From: an uncultured Collinsella sp.
GTDB lineage: Bacteria; Actinomycetota; Coriobacteriia; Coriobacteriales; Coriobacteriaceae
DNA length: 25,632 bases
Direction of reading: 5' to 3'
Assembly: GCA_900754075.1 (NCBI GenBank)
Contig: CAAEBN010000014.1
Span: 1-25,632 of the forward strand
A program made the position numbers and the translations under genes. A model generated the notes under the pieces. It was not told the DNA's origin. It saw nothing but the letters and a program-made list of their open reading frames with translations, and did not search any database. This document shows, one piece after another, positions 1 to 8,086 of the stretch; the stretch's first letter is position 1; each line of letters begins with the position of its first letter.

Positions 1-815
1 AGAAATCTCGACCGCAATCGGTCTACGGTAAAGCAAATGGTAAAAACGCTTGCTACGTTAATTAGGCAGTCAATTAGAATCGAAATGCATTGACTATTCC
101 CCAACGGGGTTACGCCACAAATCCACATGAGCATCGAGGACGGAAGCGGAAGCATGGAATTGGCCCCGAGCTGTATGTAGATCGCTACAACGTTGACAAG
201 CAGCAGCATGCCAATCGGACCGAAGCCGGATCCAAAATAGGAAACAGCAATCACGCAAGAGACCACGTATGCAAGGCAGACGACACTCGCCAGAAGAAGC
301 CGATAGCAAAATATATTCAGGTTGAAATACTGCTGAGCATCCAAAACGATTACGCAGTTAAGACAGTACAAAACGACACTCGACAGGATAAACGCGCCCA
401 AAAGTGCAAAAGAAGACAGCACCACTCGCGCAACGATAGCGCACACACGCTTCCCTCCCCGAGCCTCCGACAACCCCCACGGTTCCTCAATAAAGCCCGA
501 ACTGACAAAGCACGGCACAATGCAAGCCGCGATGAACGGAAAGAACAATGCATGAGCCAACGGGGCTACGTTGAACAGCAGACTGCGAAAAACCTCTGCA
601 TTACCAAATAGAAGAACGTCCTCTGCCGATAGCCGAAGCGTCGGGTCTGGGAAAAAGCCCAAGAAACTGTTCTCACGGAGGCTACAGAACCACATCGGGA
701 AAGAATTAAGCTGCAATACCACCATGCACGCATAAATTACCAGGATTAAGGCGTACGTCCATTTGCTCACATGCTTCAGTTCTGAATGAAGGAATCTTCT
801 AGTCTGACGAGCCAT
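1..815 (-). CDS. ABC-2 type transporter permease, C-terminally cut by window edge
   Basis: An open minus-strand frame of 271 codons runs from ATG at 815 to the window edge without a stop. The product is hydrophobic, with about six predicted membrane segments: around residues 20-38 (begins WTYALILVIYACMVV), near 80-105, near 125-150, near 165-185, near 195-215, and one near the cut end. The start overlaps the end of the upstream permease gene by 17 bp, and a GGGGGTG Shine-Dalgarno-like stretch lies six bases before it, so translation is probably coupled. Placement as third gene after an ABC ATPase and another permease suggests it is the second membrane subunit of one exporter. No substrate can be read from it. 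The DNA is more A/T-rich than most of the window. Confidence 0.8.
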   Translation of the reverse strand, partial: MARQTRRFLHSELKHVSKWTYALILVIYACMVVLQLNSFPMWFCSLRENSFLGFFPDPTLRLSAEDVLLFGNAEVFRSLLFNVAPLAHALFFPFIAACIVPCFVSSGFIEEPWGLSEARGGKRVCAIVARVVLSSFALLGAFILSSVVLYCLNCVIVLDAQQYFNLNIFCYRLLLASVVCLAYVVSCVIAVSYFGSGFGPIGMLLLVNVVAIYIQLGANSMLPLPSSMLMWICGVTPLGNSQCISILIDCLINVASVFTICFTVDRLRSRF

Positions 816-1623
816 TGAGCACACCCCCAGCACGAAAGCTCACGAGAGCGTAAATCAATACCGATAGACAGCCGGCTACCGCGCCATATCCCAGAAGCGT
901 CAGCTGCCCCATATCGCTATACCCAAGGGCACATCCGACTCCAAGGTACGGCCCCGGAAGAAAGAAGATCCATCGCAAGGACGGTATGGGCGTCTGAAGG
1001 TAAGTTCCGTAGAGCGTCAAGCTCATGACAAATCCGATTATTACCACAGCCCCGCTAAATACGGCGCTGCCTGTAATCCGATAGATGGTCGTCGTCTCCA
1101 ACGCAACCGATATCACCAATACGGCGTTGACTATCATTGCAGGCAAAAATACAGTTAGCATGTCGTGCGAGTAGTTATGCCCTCCATGTATTATGGCTAT
1201 TGCAAAAAGAAGAAGGCAAAGCGCACTATATGCTGCGCCAATTATTAAAGCAGACGAAAATGCATGGGCTAGAGCCCCATAACAGCGGTTGAGACCTCTT
1301 GCCAAAGAAATTCGGCAGCCCTCTTCATAGCCACGCTCCTGTAGAATTACCAAGCAAACGATGAGCGGCACAAGCAGAGATGTGCCGGCAAAGGCGCTAC
1401 GCACAAGGGACTCATCGGGTGCAGAAGGATCGATTACATTCCAGCAGAAGCCAATATCCTCCCCAAAAACGCTATTGCCAAAGGCGAGCAACGTTGTTCC
1501 GTTTTTTAGAAAGATGCCGAAGAGAAGGCCGAACGCCAGCATAAGCGCAAGACCAAACTTCGCCGGAAACATCCTGTGTAAACGCATCATGTCCGCCTTT
1601 ATGGGATGAGTCGCCCGCTTCAT
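799..1623 (-). CDS. ABC-2 type transporter permease (first membrane subunit)
   Basis: A 274-residue hydrophobic protein with about six membrane segments: near residues 24-40 (FGLALMLAFGLLFGIF), 83-96, 120-140, 155-175, 185-207 and 240-262. This is the usual size and layout of ABC-2 or lantibiotic-immunity type permeases. Its ATG overlaps the TGA of the ATPase gene by four bases (ATGA), and its own end overlaps the next permease by 17 bp, so the three genes form one tightly coupled operon. It is expected in the cytoplasmic membrane as half of an export channel with the 1-815 product. The substrate is unknown. Bacitracin/lantibiotic self-protection is one possibility, by resemblance of the ATPase only. 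Confidence 0.85.
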   Translation of the reverse strand: MKRATHPIKADMMRLHRMFPAKFGLALMLAFGLLFGIFLKNGTTLLAFGNSVFGEDIGFCWNVIDPSAPDESLVRSAFAGTSLLVPLIVCLVILQERGYEEGCRISLARGLNRCYGALAHAFSSALIIGAAYSALCLLLFAIAIIHGGHNYSHDMLTVFLPAMIVNAVLVISVALETTTIYRITGSAVFSGAVVIIGFVMSLTLYGTYLQTPIPSLRWIFFLPGPYLGVGCALGYSDMGQLTLLGYGAVAGCLSVLIYALVSFRAGGVLNGSSD

Positions 1624-2381
1624 AGCGAGACCGCCTTCATCAAGCGCCTGTAATATTCTTTTAGGGACGGCGCCTCATCCCTTATGACATCCATCGATTC
1701 CTTTTTCAGCAGTTTACCGTCATGAATAAACAGGCAACTTGTTGCAACCGATGCCAGCTCATCCAAATCATGACTAGAGATGAGCATGGTCTTACCCTGC
1801 TCTCGATTCAATCGGCCGATAAGGGTCCATATACTCTCGATGCCCAGCGGGTCCAATCCATTTGCTGGCTCATCGAAAACTAGCAAGTCAGTGTCACCCA
1901 ACAAAGCCGTAGCTATATCCAGCCGCCGTTTCATTCCCAGAGAAAAACTGCTTACGCTCTTTTTTTCATCGACGTCCAGCCCGACTAGGCTCAAAACGCG
2001 AGGAATCTCACGATTCTCATCAAGCCCCCATTCCGCACATCGAATTTGAAGATTCTCAACCGCGTTGAGAGATTGGTATGTTCCGCTGGAATCTGGCACA
2101 TAGCCGACACGCGTCCGCATCAGACCAAGCTCTTTTTTTGATTTGCCTCCAAAGAGCTCCACGCTCCCCGACGACGGCTCGCAGAGGCCCAGCACTATCT
2201 TAATAAGCGTGCTTTTACCCGCCCCGTTTGCACCAACAAGGGCGCAGAGCTCAGACTGATCTACCTCGAAGGAAACATCATGCAACACACGCCGTTTCCC
2301 ATAGTGCTTTGACACCTTTGATAGCTTTATCGCTGATGCGTTCATTGGCCTCCCGTCCTGCTCGATAGCAAAACTGCTCAT
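1620..2381 (-). CDS. ABC transporter ATP-binding protein
   Basis: A 253-residue ABC ATPase that would power the two permeases downstream. Walker A is GANGAGKS (residues 50-57), the signature is FSLGMKRR (146-153), Walker B ends in D170-E171, and the switch His is in SSHDLDEL (H204). The signature of type SLGM and the small size match the BcrA/LanF-like group of drug and bacteriocin export ATPases. The Q-loop position reads YVPDSSGTY with no obvious glutamine, reminiscent of the altered loop in lantibiotic immunity ATPases; that comparison is inference. The start at 2381 is favoured by AGAAGGAA six bases upstream; a second ATG at 2345 has a GGGAGG only three bases away. It is the first gene of the operon, and a sigma-70 type promoter lies upstream. 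Confidence 0.92.
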   Translation of the reverse strand: MSSFAIEQDGRPMNASAIKLSKVSKHYGKRRVLHDVSFEVDQSELCALVGANGAGKSTLIKIVLGLCEPSSGSVELFGGKSKKELGLMRTRVGYVPDSSGTYQSLNAVENLQIRCAEWGLDENREIPRVLSLVGLDVDEKKSVSSFSLGMKRRLDIATALLGDTDLLVFDEPANGLDPLGIESIWTLIGRLNREQGKTMLISSHDLDELASVATSCLFIHDGKLLKKESMDVIRDEAPSLKEYYRRLMKAVSL

Positions 2382-2419
2382 ATCGTTCCTTCTCTCTTTT
2401 ATCGTTTTTCCTAGTTATT

Positions 2420-2448
2420 ATTGTTTTTCGATAACTCATATTTGTCAA
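2420..2448 (-). promoter_or_regulatory. Probable sigma-70 promoter of the ABC exporter operon with flanking inverted half-sites
   Basis: On the minus strand a perfect TTGACA (2443-2448) is followed after 17 bases by AACAAT (2420-2425, four of six matches to TATAAT). A TTATCG/CGATAA inverted pair (2399-2404 and 2429-2434) brackets the -10 element, a position suited to repression. The motif TTCGATAA here also occurs in the inverted repeat upstream of the regulator operon (3445-3478), so the neighbouring XRE protein is a candidate regulator. The regulatory link is inference. Confidence 0.5.
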
Positions 2449-2466
2449 GATAATCTAAAAGAAAGA

Positions 2467-2485
2467 ACCCGTGTTAGACACGGGT
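2467..2485 (-). terminator. Intrinsic terminator after the XRE regulator gene
   Basis: A perfect 8-bp stem (ACCCGTGT, loop of three, ACACGGGT) lies 40 bases past the stop of the regulator gene. On the minus strand it is followed by TCTTTCTTTT, a moderate U-tract. It also separates the regulator operon from the promoter of the ABC operon. Confidence 0.7.
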
Positions 2486-2525
2486 CCCTTCACGCTGATA
2501 CTTCGTTTTAGTTGTTCGCCTTAAG

Positions 2526-2855
2526 CTACTCGTCACTCAAATCGACAGCAAAGACTGATGTCGGAAGCGATACCTCATCGCCTCCGCCGTCCCGCATCTG
2601 CCTCACGACATTTTTTGCGCGCTCGACAATAAGCTCCTCAAGCTCTTTCTCACTCACCCGCCGAATAATATCTCCCGGTTGACAGTCAAGTTCATCGCAA
2701 ATATCGAGAAGCGTCTTAAGGCGAATAGCTTTAATTTTTCCGTTTCTTAGCTTAGAAATATTAGCCGGAGTATGCCCCGTGGCACGAATCAGATCAGCAC
2801 TGGTCTTTCCGGTCTTAAGTAGCTGCGTCTCAAGCTCGATGATGAGATAGCTCAT
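2526..2855 (-). CDS. XRE-family helix-turn-helix regulator
   Basis: A 109-residue protein with a Cro/CI-type helix-turn-helix across residues 5-65. The recognition region ATGHTPANISKLRNGKIKAI and the following TLLDICDELDCQPGDII are typical of the short YozG-like regulators. The C-terminal 40 residues are charged and not recognised. It starts eight bases after the stop of a DUF2975-like membrane protein gene, a pairing found repeatedly in Firmicutes and Actinobacteria in which the membrane partner is thought to modulate the regulator. A likely operator lies upstream of the pair (3445-3478), suggesting autoregulation. The regulator may also control the adjacent ABC exporter; this is inference from position and shared motif. 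Confidence 0.88.
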   Translation of the reverse strand: MSYLIIELETQLLKTGKTSADLIRATGHTPANISKLRNGKIKAIRLKTLLDICDELDCQPGDIIRRVSEKELEELIVERAKNVVRQMRDGGGDEVSLPTSVFAVDLSDE

Positions 2856-2863
2856 GCTTCCTC

Positions 2864-3424
2864 CTACACAAGCTCGTCAGACTGCTCTTGGAGCAGCGAG
2901 GCATAACTCCAGATCACCGAGATACACAGACAGACAGCCGCGCCGATAAGCGACCCCGCATCAAAGGCAACGCCTTGGCAAATCTCAATAACGAAGGAAT
3001 GAGGCACGACGTAAAGCTCCAGCCCACCAATGGTAAGATTGACCGATCCGTAGGCACCAATAAGCGAAACCGCGGCGTTAACAGCAAAGGCAAGCGCAAG
3101 AACACGGATAAGCCGCACATGCGTCTTGGTAAAGGGCGAGACGCCTCGCGAGATGTTACGGCTGATCCCACACAGAACGACAAGCGAAATACCCACGACG
3201 AGTGCCAGGCACAGTCCGCTTGGGATAACGATGCACCCGCCATCGAGAAGCGTCACGACGCCGAAAGAATCGACAGAGGCAACGTTTGCAATCGCATACC
3301 AGATCACGTAAACAACCAACGCGGCAAAAGCGACGAGCATCCCTGCAAAAACGGCTGCCATGCAAAAACCAAGCTTCCTGATATTTTCGCCCGCCTTGGC
3401 CATACGCTGAACGCTGTTGGACAT
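2864..3424 (-). CDS. DUF2975-like membrane protein
   Basis: A 186-residue membrane protein with four predicted transmembrane segments, near residues 20-45 (AAVFAGMLVAFAALVVYVIW), 68-90, 110-132 and 150-175. The motif order, including GVSPFT followed by a second paired-helix unit, fits the DUF2975 family that is usually co-encoded with a short XRE regulator, as here. The start at 3424 (MSNSVQRMAK) is chosen because GAGGGTG lies just upstream; a longer frame from 3523 would add 33 Cys/Asn-rich residues and would cover the inverted-repeat operator, so it is unlikely. The biochemical role is unknown; a membrane partner of the regulator is the usual proposal. Confidence 0.78.
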   Translation of the reverse strand: MSNSVQRMAKAGENIRKLGFCMAAVFAGMLVAFAALVVYVIWYAIANVASVDSFGVVTLLDGGCIVIPSGLCLALVVGISLVVLCGISRNISRGVSPFTKTHVRLIRVLALAFAVNAAVSLIGAYGSVNLTIGGLELYVVPHSFVIEICQGVAFDAGSLIGAAVCLCISVIWSYASLLQEQSDELV

Positions 3425-3444
3425 ACACTCACCCTCATCGACTC

Positions 3445-3478
3445 TATCGTTATTCGAACAGTTTATCGAACAACGATA
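3445..3478. promoter_or_regulatory. Inverted-repeat operator candidate upstream of the DUF2975/XRE operon
   Basis: Two 13-bp arms, TATCGTTATTCGA (3445-3457) and TCGAACAACGATA (3466-3478), are complementary except for one position and are separated by eight bases. The repeat lies 21 bases before the start codon at 3424, a typical place for a repressor site. The XRE regulator of the same operon is the natural candidate to bind it. Confidence 0.55.
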
Positions 3479-3565
3479 TGGATTGCATGCGGAAAGCCCC
3501 GCCAATGCGCATAGGCCATTCACTAATCAGAAAGGGTGAGAGTGGATATTGGACACGTATCGAAC

Positions 3566-3629
3566 GAGAGTGGATAATCTCCCACTTTGAGGCCGCCACC
3601 GGGCCTAAAACGGGAGATTATCCACTCTC
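3566..3629. repeat. Intergenic inverted repeat (GAGAGTGGATAATCTCCC)
   Basis: Perfect 18-bp arms at 3566-3583 and 3612-3629, with further AGGCC/GGCCT pairing inside the loop. A partial third copy of the arm start (GAGAGTGGATA) lies at about 3538-3548. The hairpin sits 24 bases past the stop of the Hpt gene (minus strand) and could end that transcript, but no strong U-tract follows. It resembles the other compound palindromes of the window in size and placement but not in sequence. Confidence 0.85.
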
Positions 3630-3653
3630 ATAGTCATCAAGGCTCGCAAGCTC

Positions 3654-4010
3654 TTATTCAGCCGCCTCGCGCAGGGCCGACATCGTAGCCGCATATTGCT
3701 GCTGCAGTGCATGCATTCCCTCGCGAGCGCCGTCAACGGCATCGGCACCGCGCAGCGCTTCGGTTACCACGACCGCCGGCTCGTACAGATTATCGAATCC
3801 CAGGTTCTGGCTCACGCCCTTGAGCGTGTGCGCTGCCATAAACGCTTCCTCGGCGTCTCCTGCCGCCATGGCAGCCTCCAACTTGTCCATGCTCTCGTCA
3901 TCTAAAAACTTGAGGGCAAAGCGGGCAAGCATTTCCCCGCCCATCAGCCGAGCACACGCGTCATCATAATTAGCGCCGATCTTCTCATACGCCTCACGCA
4001 TGGAAATCAT
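3654..4010 (-). CDS. Hpt (histidine phosphotransfer) domain protein
   Basis: A 118-residue, mostly helical, soluble protein consisting of little more than one Hpt domain. The phospho-accepting histidine is H61 in the motif AHTLKGVSQNLGF, which matches the HTLKG core of Hpt proteins. It would shuttle phosphate between a hybrid histidine kinase and a receiver domain. Its gene follows the REC/HD-GYP gene by 24 bases in the same direction, so the receiver of that protein is the likely partner. No hybrid kinase is encoded in this window, so the donor must be elsewhere. Transcription probably ends at the inverted repeat 3566-3629. Confidence 0.9.
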   Translation of the reverse strand: MISMREAYEKIGANYDDACARLMGGEMLARFALKFLDDESMDKLEAAMAAGDAEEAFMAAHTLKGVSQNLGFDNLYEPAVVVTEALRGADAVDGAREGMHALQQQYAATMSALREAAE

Positions 4011-4034
4011 GGATTAAAAACTCCTTTGGTCAAA

Positions 4035-5915
4035 CTAAATCGTAGGAAACGCGACGACATCGGCGGGGCGTGCCAACGTCTCGGCAATTTGGTCTTGCAC
4101 CTCGAGCAGGCAATCGAGCAGCAGCGGGTTAAAGGTGCCGCACTTACCATCCAGGATCATCTGGATCGCCTCCTCGTGCGGAATAGCGTCCTTGTACACG
4201 CGCACGCTCGTCAGCGCATCGTACACGTCGGCCACCGAAACCACCTGCGCGGCAATGGGAATTTCGTCGCCCTTAAGGCCATCGGGATAACCCTTGCCGT
4301 CCCAGCGCTCGTGATGCCAACGCGCAATCTGGTACGCATATTCCATAAGCGCATTGCCGGCGTGATGGCTACCCAGCTCACGCAGCATGTCGGCGCCGAT
4401 CGTAGTATGCGTCTTCATAATCTCGAACTCCTCGGGCGTAAGGCGTCCGGGCTTGTTGAGAATCGCATCGTCAATCGACATCTTGCCGATATCGTGCAGC
4501 GCCGAAGCCAGGGCGATCGTGGAGCGTTCCTCATTGTCGAGGGAGATCGTGCCGCTACGCTGGACCAGACAGCCAAGCAGCAGCTCGGTCAGCTTCTCGA
4601 TGTTCGTAACGTGCCTGCCGCTCTCGCCGTTGCGAAGCTCCATGACGCCGGCCATGATATCGATGAGCATGCGACTGTTCTTGACGCGCTCGTTGTACTG
4701 CTGGGACAGCAAGTTCGTCAGGCGGCGCTGTTTGGCGTATAGGCGGATGGTGTTGCTCACGCGGCGGCGCACGACGCGGGAGTCAAACGGGCGGTTGATA
4801 TAGTCCGAGGCGCCCAGCTCGTACGCGCGCAGAACCATATCATCGGAATCTTCGCTCGAGATCATGATGACAGGCAGATTGTCGATACCCGATCGGCGCG
4901 ACAGATCGGCCAGCACCTCAAAGCCGTTCGTGCCCGGCATGACAATGTCCAGCAGCACGAGCGACAACTCATCGCCATAACGGTCGACCATATCGAGCGC
5001 CGTACGACCGTTATCGGCCTCGAGGATGCAATACTCGTCCTTGAGCATCTCGCTGAGAATGGCTCGGTTCATCTCGGAGTCATCGACAATAAGCACCAAA
5101 GGCTTTTCGCTTTGGAAGGCCTCGATGGAATCGGCATCGGTCACGACCGTACCGGCTTTTGCCTTAGCGCGGCTCAATAACTGGACAGCGCGGCCAACGC
5201 CCTCATCGACCGTCTCGCCATGAGTGCGAACGCCACCAACACATGCCGTCAAGCTCACGTACTCATGGCCCGGAATAATCGTGGAATGAACGGCATCGGA
5301 TACCTGACGCAAGCGGCGGGCGAAGTCATCGGAGGGAATATCGGGCATGACGGCCACAAACTTGTCGCAGCCATAGCGCACAAGCTCGTCAGTCGAACGA
5401 ATTCCGCTGCGTATGGCTGTCGCCACAGCACCGAGCGCAAGGTCGCCGGCATGACGGCCACACGTATCGTTGAAGGCCCTAAAATCATCAAGGTCAATCA
5501 TCGCAACGCCGGCATTCATGCGGGCGCTACGGAGCTTTTCCTCGTAATATCGACGATTGCGCACACTCGTCAGCACGTCGGTGTAGACAAGGTCCTCTTC
5601 TGCAGCCTCTTGCCCATCAATCGGACGCACCATCAGCAAGACATGAGGCTCGCCCTCGACCTTTAGAGGGCGCAGACGGGCGCGGTACTCAACACCATCG
5701 TTGAGCAGTTGCTCCGACACCTCATCGGAGTCTGCCAAGGCCTCAAGGCTCGACTGACGCAGACAAGGGCAGCGATCGCCGGCAAGCAAGCAGTTAGGCT
5801 CGCTCTTAATCTGATCGGCCGACAGCAAACGCACCACGGGGTAGGTCTTCGCGACGCGGGCGACCTCGGCGGCAGCCTCCTCGTCGGTTAGATTGACCTC
5901 GTGATTATTGAGCAT
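4035..5915 (-). CDS. Degenerate GGDEF-REC-HD-GYP response regulator (probable c-di-GMP phosphodiesterase)
   Basis: A 626-residue cytoplasmic protein. Residues 1-105 are an unassigned sensor-like region with a Cys cluster (C42, C49, C51). Residues 108-265 are a GGDEF domain whose active-site motif is degenerate (GCDKF, 182-186), so cyclase activity is unlikely. Residues 273-390 are a receiver domain with acceptor D323 in LLDIVMPG; the conserved Lys before Pro is replaced by Arg (NRPF, R375). Residues 410-615 are an HD-GYP domain with H474-D475 and an intact GYP (542-544) in WDGKGYPDG. The intact HD-GYP predicts hydrolysis of c-di-GMP controlled by phosphorylation, and perhaps by GTP binding to the dead GGDEF. 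The start at 5915 has AAAGGG six bases upstream. The Hpt gene downstream probably works with it. Confidence 0.92.
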   Translation of the reverse strand: MLNNHEVNLTDEEAAAEVARVAKTYPVVRLLSADQIKSEPNCLLAGDRCPCLRQSSLEALADSDEVSEQLLNDGVEYRARLRPLKVEGEPHVLLMVRPIDGQEAAEEDLVYTDVLTSVRNRRYYEEKLRSARMNAGVAMIDLDDFRAFNDTCGRHAGDLALGAVATAIRSGIRSTDELVRYGCDKFVAVMPDIPSDDFARRLRQVSDAVHSTIIPGHEYVSLTACVGGVRTHGETVDEGVGRAVQLLSRAKAKAGTVVTDADSIEAFQSEKPLVLIVDDSEMNRAILSEMLKDEYCILEADNGRTALDMVDRYGDELSLVLLDIVMPGTNGFEVLADLSRRSGIDNLPVIMISSEDSDDMVLRAYELGASDYINRPFDSRVVRRRVSNTIRLYAKQRRLTNLLSQQYNERVKNSRMLIDIMAGVMELRNGESGRHVTNIEKLTELLLGCLVQRSGTISLDNEERSTIALASALHDIGKMSIDDAILNKPGRLTPEEFEIMKTHTTIGADMLRELGSHHAGNALMEYAYQIARWHHERWDGKGYPDGLKGDEIPIAAQVVSVADVYDALTSVRVYKDAIPHEEAIQMILDGKCGTFNPLLLDCLLEVQDQIAETLARPADVVAFPTI

Positions 5916-6126
5916 ATGGGGCCCTTTCGATAGGTTCGCATGGTAGCGGTGGGTTCCAAATGCTACAAGGGTAACACCTTGCCGATGCAGGTAAGTACGT
6001 GAATGCCGTTACATTATTATGAGTTGGCAGACGGCGCGATTGAAGCCGCAGGCGTGAGGTTTTGAGCACGTTTGTTAACACGGCCGAAACGTTTGCGGGT
6101 GAAGCCTGTTTTGTTTTTTGCAGCCG

Positions 6127-6924
6127 CTAGAGCCCCAAGATGCCACGGACAGTCTGGGCAGCCGCTGCCGGGCGATCGCGCAAGCCGTTGTGCGCGCCGG
6201 GAACCATTACGAGTGGACAGTCCAAAAGCTCAGCCGCTATCCTCGTTCCCGCCTCGCGGGGCGTACCAATCGAGAGCTCGCCCAAAAGCACGGCGGCCAC
6301 CGTTTTTGACGCGCGAACGCTATCCCAATCGGGAACGCAGGTCATAGTAATCCCGTATTCGTTCGCCATGAAACTGCGGCCGTTGCGCAGGGCATGCTTG
6401 GCTTCTGCCTCGGTTAACTTGGGGGCCTCAGGGTCCGAATCGCCGATGGCACCCAGGAAGGCCCGTAATGCCCGGGAGACCTTTCCCGCGGCGACCATCT
6501 CGAGCAAAACCGGGGCCGCGCCCAGGCCGGCACCCTCATCCGTCACGGCGGGTTCATGCAGAATCGCACGCGAGATTATGGCGGGGTTTGCACGGAGAAG
6601 CTCCAGGGCCACCAACGTACCGGCACTGTGCGCGAGCACGTTTGCCGGAGCGCCAATATGCTCGATAACGGCCTGCAGGTCGGCAGCTTGGGCGGCGAGG
6701 TCGTAACGTCCGTCTGCAGCGTCGCCGCTCTCGCCGCAACCGCGGCGGTCGTAGACAATGACGCGATAGTCACAGGCGAGCTCGCGGGCAATGGCGTCAA
6801 AAAAGACGCCGTCGACGCAGGCGCCGTGAACGCACACCAAGGCGGGTGCATCAGACGACGCATCCGGGCCGGCATACTCGCGGCAGGCGATCGTGGTGCC
6901 CGCATTCTCGACCGTAAAATCCAT
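6127..6924 (-). CDS. Alpha/beta hydrolase
   Basis: A 265-residue alpha/beta-hydrolase fold protein. The oxyanion motif is VHGACVDG (HG at 33-34), followed by the strand YDRRGCGES (58-66). The nucleophile elbow is AHSAG with S100; the first Gly of the usual GxSxG is Ala. The catalytic His is H245 in PGAHNGL near the C-terminus. No signal peptide or membrane segment is seen, so it is probably cytoplasmic. The substrate cannot be predicted: esterases, lactonases and other families share this pattern. It stands alone, divergent from the radical SAM gene on the other side of a 225-bp gap, and ends next to a 210-bp gap before the HD-GYP gene. Confidence 0.87.
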   Translation of the reverse strand: MDFTVENAGTTIACREYAGPDASSDAPALVCVHGACVDGVFFDAIARELACDYRVIVYDRRGCGESGDAADGRYDLAAQAADLQAVIEHIGAPANVLAHSAGTLVALELLRANPAIISRAILHEPAVTDEGAGLGAAPVLLEMVAAGKVSRALRAFLGAIGDSDPEAPKLTEAEAKHALRNGRSFMANEYGITMTCVPDWDSVRASKTVAAVLLGELSIGTPREAGTRIAAELLDCPLVMVPGAHNGLRDRPAAAAQTVRGILGL

Positions 6925-7149
6925 ACTGTGTTCCCATCGTCAACGCCCATCCAGTTACACGTCGGTACGGCTAGATGGACCCGCATTGCCTTACGCCTTG
7001 TTAACAGATTAACTGTACCCGACCCGAGGCTTTTCATGGCACGACATAACGAGCGACGTGAAAAAACGAAACTTGTAAAGCAAGAGCCCGCACCTTGCTT
7101 TGGAGCCGATGCTATGCTTAGGCACAATTGTCTTGAGGAGCATATGCCT

Positions 7150-7926
7150 ATGTCTACGTTTTTGAATGCCAGCCCCATCTTTGGGCCCGTTCGCAGCCGT
7201 CGCCTTGGTCTTTCGCTCGGCGTCAACATGATGCCGGCCAGCGGCAAAATCTGCACGTTCGACTGCATTTACTGCGAAAACGGCCTCAACGCCGAGCGCC
7301 CCTGCCACGAGCCGTACAACACAGCTACCGTGGTACTCGACGCGCTCGAGGCAAAGCTGCGCGAGATGGCAGCCGAAGGCGAGCTCCCCGATGTGATCAC
7401 CTTCGCAGGCAACGGCGAGCCCACCGCCGCACCGGAGTTTCCGCAGGCCATCGCCGGTGCCGTCGCGCTTCGCGACCAGCTGGCCCCAAACACCAAGATT
7501 GCCGTGCTCTCCAACGGCACGCGCGCCGGCCGTCCCCAGGTGCACGATGCGCTCATGATGGTCGACGACAACATCCTCAAGCTGGATACGGTCGATCCGG
7601 CATTTATCCAGCTGCTCGATCAACCCGTTGGCCCTTACGATGTGGAGCACCAGATCGAGACGTTCGCGAGCTTGAACGGCCACGTCATTATCCAGACGAT
7701 CTTTTTGACCGGCGAGTATCAGGGCAAGCTCATCGACAACACCGGCGAGGAATACGTCGCCCCCTGGCTCGCGGCGCTCGAGCGCATTCGTCCGCAGGAG
7801 GCGACCATCTACACGGTGGCGCGCGAGACGCCGGTCGCCGGCCTTGCCAAAGCAGCACCCGACGTCCTCGACGCCATTGCCGCGCGCGTGCGCGCCCTCA
7901 GCATCTCCTGCCAGGTGAGCTACTAG
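7150..7926 (+). CDS. Radical SAM protein (COG0731-like)
   Basis: A 258-residue radical SAM enzyme. The iron-sulfur cluster cysteines are C35, C39 and C42 (CTFDCIYC), preceded by SPIFGPVRSRRLGLSLGVN, a hallmark of the COG0731 group related to wyosine-type tRNA modification enzymes. A GNGEP motif, typical of the SAM-binding strand, follows. The reaction is unknown, and true wyosine synthesis is not expected in bacteria. The start at 7150 is preferred because GAGGAG lies nine bases upstream; the ATG at 7144 would be only three bases from it. The long open frame extending upstream to 6556 is antisense to the hydrolase and is not part of the gene. A GTTGCGGTG inverted repeat lies downstream. Confidence 0.85.
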   Translation: MSTFLNASPIFGPVRSRRLGLSLGVNMMPASGKICTFDCIYCENGLNAERPCHEPYNTATVVLDALEAKLREMAAEGELPDVITFAGNGEPTAAPEFPQAIAGAVALRDQLAPNTKIAVLSNGTRAGRPQVHDALMMVDDNILKLDTVDPAFIQLLDQPVGPYDVEHQIETFASLNGHVIIQTIFLTGEYQGKLIDNTGEEYVAPWLAALERIRPQEATIYTVARETPVAGLAKAAPDVLDAIAARVRALSISCQVSY

Positions 7927-7967
7927 CAAAACCACGCAGCAGCTCGTGTCAGCCATCCCGCTCCATC

Positions 7968-8034
7968 AGTTGCGGTGATATAGTTCCTATTTGTGCTGTT
8001 AAACCGCTTAAATCGGAACTATATCACCGCAACT
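7968..8034. repeat. GTTGCGGTG-family compound inverted repeat, copy 1
   Basis: Perfect 20-bp arms (AGTTGCGGTGATATAGTTCC at 7968-7987 and its complement at 8015-8034), extended by ATTT/AAAT pairing across one mismatch. The right arm is followed by TTTT, so on the plus strand it could terminate the radical SAM transcript. The outer 10 bases are shared with copies at 15697 and 16915, while the inner arm differs. Confidence 0.9.
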
Positions 8035-8055
8035 TTTATGGACGCGTGGGTGGGC

Positions 8056-8061
8056 TATACT
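8056..8061 (+). promoter_or_regulatory. Candidate -10 element for map
   Basis: TATACT (five of six matches to TATAAT) lies 25 bases before the methionine aminopeptidase start. No good -35 is seen; its expected place abuts the end of the inverted repeat at 8034. The gap between hairpin and gene is otherwise unremarkable. Confidence 0.35.
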
Positions 8062-8086
8062 AGCTGCGGATGAAAGGAAGTTAGCC

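Noticed and set aside
90..611. Plus-strand frame of 173 codons near the left end
   Set aside because: It is antisense to the membrane-protein frame 1-815, which has six hydrophobic segments and a coupled start. Its own translation is polar and low in complexity.
6556..7149. N-terminal extension of the radical SAM gene
   Set aside because: It is antisense to the alpha/beta hydrolase, unlike the family, and the SD at 7135-7140 marks the true start.
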